A stretch of DNA of 64,000 bases from positions 80,998 to 144,997 of the forward strand of contig NZ_BMVU01000017.1 of assembly GCF_014650875.1 (NCBI RefSeq), written 5' to 3'. The translations under genes were made by a program, and so were the position numbers. Shown here piece after piece: positions 60,406-64,000 of this stretch; the stretch's first letter is position 1; the number at the start of each line of letters is the position of its first letter. The notes below the pieces were generated by a model that had not been told where the DNA came from, searched no databases, and was given only the letters and a program-made list of their open reading frames with translations. Source of the DNA: Streptomyces minutiscleroticus (GTDB lineage Bacteria; Actinomycetota; Actinomycetes; Streptomycetales; Streptomycetaceae).

Positions 60406-60853
60406 GGGCCCTCTCCTGTCGAGCGGCAGACGCAAGCGTTCCTAGATGCCGTCCGGTTGGCGATCGCGACGTATCCCCGTGCGTGGCGCTGGAGGCTGAC
60501 CGGCGAAGTCAGTCCCGGACGACCTCGCGCGCCACCGCCGGTGCCGCGAGGTCTGCCCGTTCAGTGCCTGTACGCGACAGGACGAGGTTACGTCCGCCGA
60601 GGACGACGATTCCGTCGGGCCCGGACCGCACCGGCGCGTCCGCTCCCGGAACGGCCGGCGCCGAGACGAGCGCGGCTCGCCAATCGTGACTGGGTTCCTC
60701 CGTCGCCGCGCCGACACCCTGACGGATGCCGTGCGCACCTACGACGCGCAGCCGTGCCGTGATCTCGGCGGCGGTGCAGCGGGGCCCGCCGCGCTCTCAC
60801 GTGGCGGGCCCCGCCATCGGCCGTCCGTGCTGACGGGCGGCTGCGCTGCAGGA
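60406..60853. other. Intergenic stretch without a supported gene
   Basis: Very G+C-rich; no gene or strong hairpin that I can defend. A short GGCGGGGC/GCCCC-type inverted repeat at 60782-60812 may terminate the leftward secreted-protein gene. Confidence 0.4.
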
Positions 60854-62023
60854 TCAGAAGGTGCCGCGGCGACCGGTCAGGTCGGCTTCCTCGCAGGTGA
60901 CCGAGCCGATCAGGCAGGTCACGTTGGCGTACTTGCGCTTGTAGACGTTCGTGACCTTCCCGCCGTCGTAGATGTAGATGTAGTGGTTCGGCATCAGGCG
61001 GTGCTTGCCGGAGCGGATGGTGTAGTTGCCGCTCTTGGTCAGCTGCATGGTCAGCGCGCCGTCGATGGCGCCCTTGACTCCGCCCAGGCCCTTGCAGAAG
61101 GGGTTGGTGGCGTGGGTGACCATCCGCACGTCCACGTAGTTCGAGCCCGAGCCCAGCTTCTTGGCGCTCATGTTCTTGGCGCTGGCGGTCTTCGTCGCGA
61201 CCTTCTTGCCGGTGCTCTTCTTGTACACCGTGGTGGCGCCGATGGACGCGTTGCCGGCGACCTTCTTGGAGCTCCAGGTGACGGTCGCGTGCAGCGCGGT
61301 ACGGTACTTGCTCGACTTCCAGTCGAAGTCAGCGTGGCCGTCGCCGCCGAACTGGTACCCGCTGCCGTAGTCGCATCCCGTCGCGGGAGCGTTGATCTTC
61401 TTCTGCGGGATGAAGGTGATCCAGGACAGCGTGGTCGTCTTCGCCGCGGCCGCCGCGCTCGCCTGCGCCACGGCCTGCTGCTGCAGCCGCGCCAGCGAAC
61501 CGGACTCCGGAACGGACGCCTTCACGCCCCACAACCGGGCCCGTGCGTCGCCCTCCTCGGGCAGGACCGGCACCACCTGGTAGTCGTATTCCGCTCCCGG
61601 CTCCACCTGCGTGTCGCGGAACGATTCCACACCCGCATCGAGGGCGGCCACCTGCGCGCCGTCCCGGAGAACCACGTAGCGGGCGTCCGGCGCGTAGGCC
61701 TTCCAGGACAGGTCCACGAACGAGTCACCGTAGGCGACGGTGACTCCCTGCTGCTCCATGGAGGTGTCGACGACCGCGGTCTCGCCCGAGTCGGCCCGCA
61801 TCACGGCGAAGCCCTGCGTGTCCAGGACCTGGTTCGTGGCGCTTCTGGTGCTTACCCCCGTGACGTCCTCGACGTCGCCGTCGGACAGCGCGGATATGGA
61901 GAACACCGCGGCTTCCGGCCGGATGTCGTCATCGGAAGCCGCCGCCGTCGGCAGTCCGGTCGCCAGCAGTGCCAACGGCACTGCAGCCAGAGAAGCCGCC
62001 TGCACCACAGACAGTCGCTTCAT
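60854..62023 (-). CDS. Secreted protein of unknown function (389 aa)
   Basis: The ATG at 62023 has an excellent GGGAGGAAAC site. A signal peptide (MKRLSVVQAASLAAVPLALL, cleavage near AAAS) is followed by a fibronectin-like region (SWKAYAPDARYVVLRDGAQV) and a C-terminal domain rich in lysine, serine and tyrosine, with four cysteines that could form two disulfides (TGCDYG, NPFCKG, VTCLIG, VTCEEA). It probably acts outside the cell. No enzyme motif is visible. Confidence 0.8.
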   Translation of the reverse strand: MKRLSVVQAASLAAVPLALLATGLPTAAASDDDIRPEAAVFSISALSDGDVEDVTGVSTRSATNQVLDTQGFAVMRADSGETAVVDTSMEQQGVTVAYGDSFVDLSWKAYAPDARYVVLRDGAQVAALDAGVESFRDTQVEPGAEYDYQVVPVLPEEGDARARLWGVKASVPESGSLARLQQQAVAQASAAAAAKTTTLSWITFIPQKKINAPATGCDYGSGYQFGGDGHADFDWKSSKYRTALHATVTWSSKKVAGNASIGATTVYKKSTGKKVATKTASAKNMSAKKLGSGSNYVDVRMVTHATNPFCKGLGGVKGAIDGALTMQLTKSGNYTIRSGKHRLMPNHYIYIYDGGKVTNVYKRKYANVTCLIGSVTCEEADLTGRRGTF

Positions 62024-62204
62024 GTTTCCTCCCGTTGTGTAGTTACACGTGTACGTGGACCACTTGCGCTGATCAGCAGCGACGAGTGTCCGTACGGGCC
62101 GGTCGGCTCGTACGGCATGCGAGGTGCGATCATTGGTCAAGGGGGAGCCGCTTTCACGCAAGCCCTTTGCATGTGCCGATGACGACGAACAGCTGAGGAC
62201 CACC

Positions 62205-62465
62205 ATGACCACCGGAGCCACGGACAGCCCCGCCGCCCTGTACGGAAACGCCTCATTGGTGTTCGGCGTCCTGGGCCTGATCACCGCGGTGATCGTCGGC
62301 TACGTCGGTCTCGCCTTCCCGGTGCTGTTCGGCGCCCTCGGCGTCACCTTCGGCGCCCTCGGTCTCGCCAAGCGCCTTCACCGGGCGCGATGCGTGACCG
62401 GACTGACGACCGGCGCGCTGGCGCTGCTCTACCTCGTCTTCCTTCTCTTCACCTTCGGCGGCTGA
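62205..62465 (+). CDS. Small membrane protein (86 aa)
   Basis: Start ATG at 62205 with AGGA upstream. Two or three hydrophobic segments (SLVFGVLGLITAVIVGYVGL, VLFGALGVTFGALGLA and TTGALALLYLVFLLFTF) separated by a basic loop (KRLHRARC), as in DUF4190-like proteins. Divergent from the secreted-protein gene. Function unknown. Confidence 0.75.
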   Translation: MTTGATDSPAALYGNASLVFGVLGLITAVIVGYVGLAFPVLFGALGVTFGALGLAKRLHRARCVTGLTTGALALLYLVFLLFTFGG

Positions 62466-63491
62466 CCCCGCCGCTCGGCCCGGCACTGCGGGCCGGGCCG
62501 TCGGGCGAGACGCCACCGGACCGGCTCGAGGGGCCGTTCCCTTGCAGACCAGGACCGGATGGTGCGCGTGTAAAGACCGTCCGAAATGGCCGGCAGCTTG
62601 GCCCTCGCTCCTGGCCGCGTCGGCAGCCGAGCTGCGGGCCGGTCGACGAGTCGAGGTACGCCCCGGTGAGCGTCAGCGCCCCGGCTGCGTCCCGCCGGTC
62701 GCAGTGGCGGTCGCGGCGGACGCCGCGTTGAAAGGCTTAAGCGCAGAAGCCTTCATATTTCCCCCTATATGCAAAATTTTGCGTGGTCGTCCAAGATCGT
62801 AACCGACGTGGCGCCTGATTGCGACCCCTTTGTTTTGCGAGCGGAAATTGCACGGAAGCGGAAGTTCTTCATTGGATTCGCAATGGGTGCTGAAGGGCGC
62901 AAAGGGTGATTCATCTGATCAATGGTGGCAATCCAGGCGAGAGGGTGAAATCCTCCAGGTAATCTTTTTTGCGAATATCGTGATCTATGGGACATGACGA
63001 AGCTCTGTACGGGCACTGCCGGCCGTCACGGCGCACGCGGCGCTGACAGTGCCTACAACGTGCCCTCTTCCCATCACCCTCGTCACAGCGCTCGCCTTCC
63101 CATGATCGCTCTCGACAGAGATGCTGACCGTTACCGCGGGCAGGCGGGAAGCTCAGCAGGAAGAGCCCGTATAGGGCTGTGAGCCGGGAAACCTTGTTGC
63201 CCGCTGACGTGTTGGGTTGTGCTGACACATCCATCGGTTCCGGTACTGGGTACCGTGGAGTGCTACTAGGCAGAGCGGAACCTCTACCCATTCCGTCCCG
63301 GCGCACGGCATCAGGGCCTGGACATTCATCAGAAGCTGCGGTGCACCTTCCGCCTCACCGAGCGTGGCCTGCTCGCGCGGCCGCGCCCCGACTTATCCTT
63401 TCCGGCCCTTCCGGCGGGCCAAGCACCAATGGCGCAGCCACCTCTGCAACCGACATGACCGAGTGAACGGCCCGCTGCTTCCGCTAAGCGC
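62466..63491. other. 1-kb stretch with an A+T-rich patch and no supported gene
   Basis: Contains a hairpin AAGGCTT/AAGCCTT (62732-62753) and a 12-bp palindrome GCAAAATTTTGC (62771-62782), then about 200 bases of unusually low G+C. No open frame has convincing protein character. Confidence 0.5.
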
Positions 63492-64000
63492 CTATCCAGA
63501 AGTTCTGTCGGTAACTGGTCGGGAATCACGGGCTGGTCCAGGGGGGGCTGCGGTGGTCAGGAGTTGGCTGGGTGAGTGGGTGCGGAAGAAGGTGTGCACC
63601 TGTCGTCGGCGGCCGGGCCGGATGGTGGCGGTGTTGGCGAGGAACGCCTTGAGCGCGGCCCAGGCACATTCGGTGGGGTTGTCGTGCGGGCTGGAGTGGG
63701 CGCCGTACCACGGGTGCGGCCCGGGCAGGTGGCGACGAAGTCGCGGATCACGTGGGTGTGGTGGATGGAGTCGTTGTCGCACAGCACCACCACCGCCGGG
63801 GCGGTGGGGAAGGCCGCCAGCGGGGGCTGGAGCAGGGCCAGGAAGTCGGCCGCGCTGCGGCGGCCGAGCCGGTAGCGGAAGGCTCCGGATGTGACGTCAG
63901 CGTGCCCAGCGCGGTGAGCTGGCGGTTCTTGCCCGGGGTGGTGATGTGCGGGCGCTGGGCGAACGTCGTCCAGTTGGAGCGCAGGTGCGGCAGCAGGTGC
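63492..64000 (-). pseudogene. IS630-type transposase, frameshifted and cut by the window edge
   Basis: Read leftwards from the right edge: PHITTPGKNRQLTALGTL, then after a frameshift near 63890 GAFRYRLGRRSAADFLALL and VVVLCDNDSIHHTHVIRDF (second catalytic aspartate region), and after another frameshift near 63710 SSPHDNPTECAWAALKAFL (glutamate of the DDE set). These are the classic C-terminal signatures of IS630-family transposases. With at least two frameshifts it is inactive. The upstream part and any terminal inverted repeat lie outside the window. Confidence 0.8.

Overview
The window is actinobacterial, almost certainly Streptomyces. G+C is very high, third positions are strongly G/C-biased, many genes start with GTG, and neighbouring genes often overlap by 4 bases (ATGA or GTGA). 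It also carries StrR-type, SARP and TTA-containing LuxR regulators, a CHAP protein and a SigJ-like sigma factor. A parAB pair with nine identical 14-bp palindromes, a primase/helicase pair beside an iteron field, and two RepL-like operons suggest a large plasmid, or a chromosome arm with an integrated replicon.

Region 1 (1-11264) is the edge of a hybrid NRPS/PKS cluster read leftwards, running off the left end of the window. It has free-standing adenylation (partial), carrier and condensation proteins, a discrete acyltransferase, a class II aaRS-like amino acid:carrier-protein ligase, an acyl-CoA dehydrogenase, a small ACP, a 3-hydroxyacyl-CoA dehydrogenase, a type II thioesterase and a KS-AT(degenerate)-ACP protein. 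The ligase, ACP and two dehydrogenases match the logic of aminomalonyl-ACP formation from serine. The discrete AT could then serve the KS protein, whose own AT has lost its catalytic serine. An MFS exporter is divergent from the condensation gene.

Region 2 (11380-16017) is regulatory: a MocR-type protein, a StrR-like ParB-fold activator, a small secreted peptide, a 99-aa protein and a TrmB/LuxR-type regulator with a TTA codon.

Region 3 (16062-29387) looks like an undescribed RiPP-type cluster: a 27-aa peptide gene with a strong ribosome binding site, two JmjC-type 2-oxoglutarate oxygenases, a TobZ-type carbamoyltransferase, a DinB protein, M13 and S9 peptidases, an M20-type amidohydrolase, a LOG-type hydrolase and an MFS exporter. 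The simplest reading is hydroxylation of the peptide, O-carbamoylation of the new hydroxyl group, then proteolysis and export. A decayed copy of the secreted-peptide/StrR pair follows the exporter.

Region 4 (30433-54298) holds most of the replication, partition and regulatory genes: two operons of a winged-helix gene plus a RepL-like gene, the second next to dyad repeats; a frameshifted repeat protein; a SARP regulator with a TTA codon; a CHAP/beta-propeller protein; parS-parB-parA; a frameshifted ECF sigma gene; an aldo/keto reductase with its TetR; and an iteron field in front of a primase-polymerase and a D5/P4-type helicase.

Region 5 (54411-64000) is decaying accessory DNA: an alpha/beta hydrolase split by an in-frame stop, a TetR gene, gene remnants, a GHKL ATPase, an RHS fragment truncated at both ends, a secreted protein, a small membrane protein and a frameshifted IS630-type transposase at the right edge.
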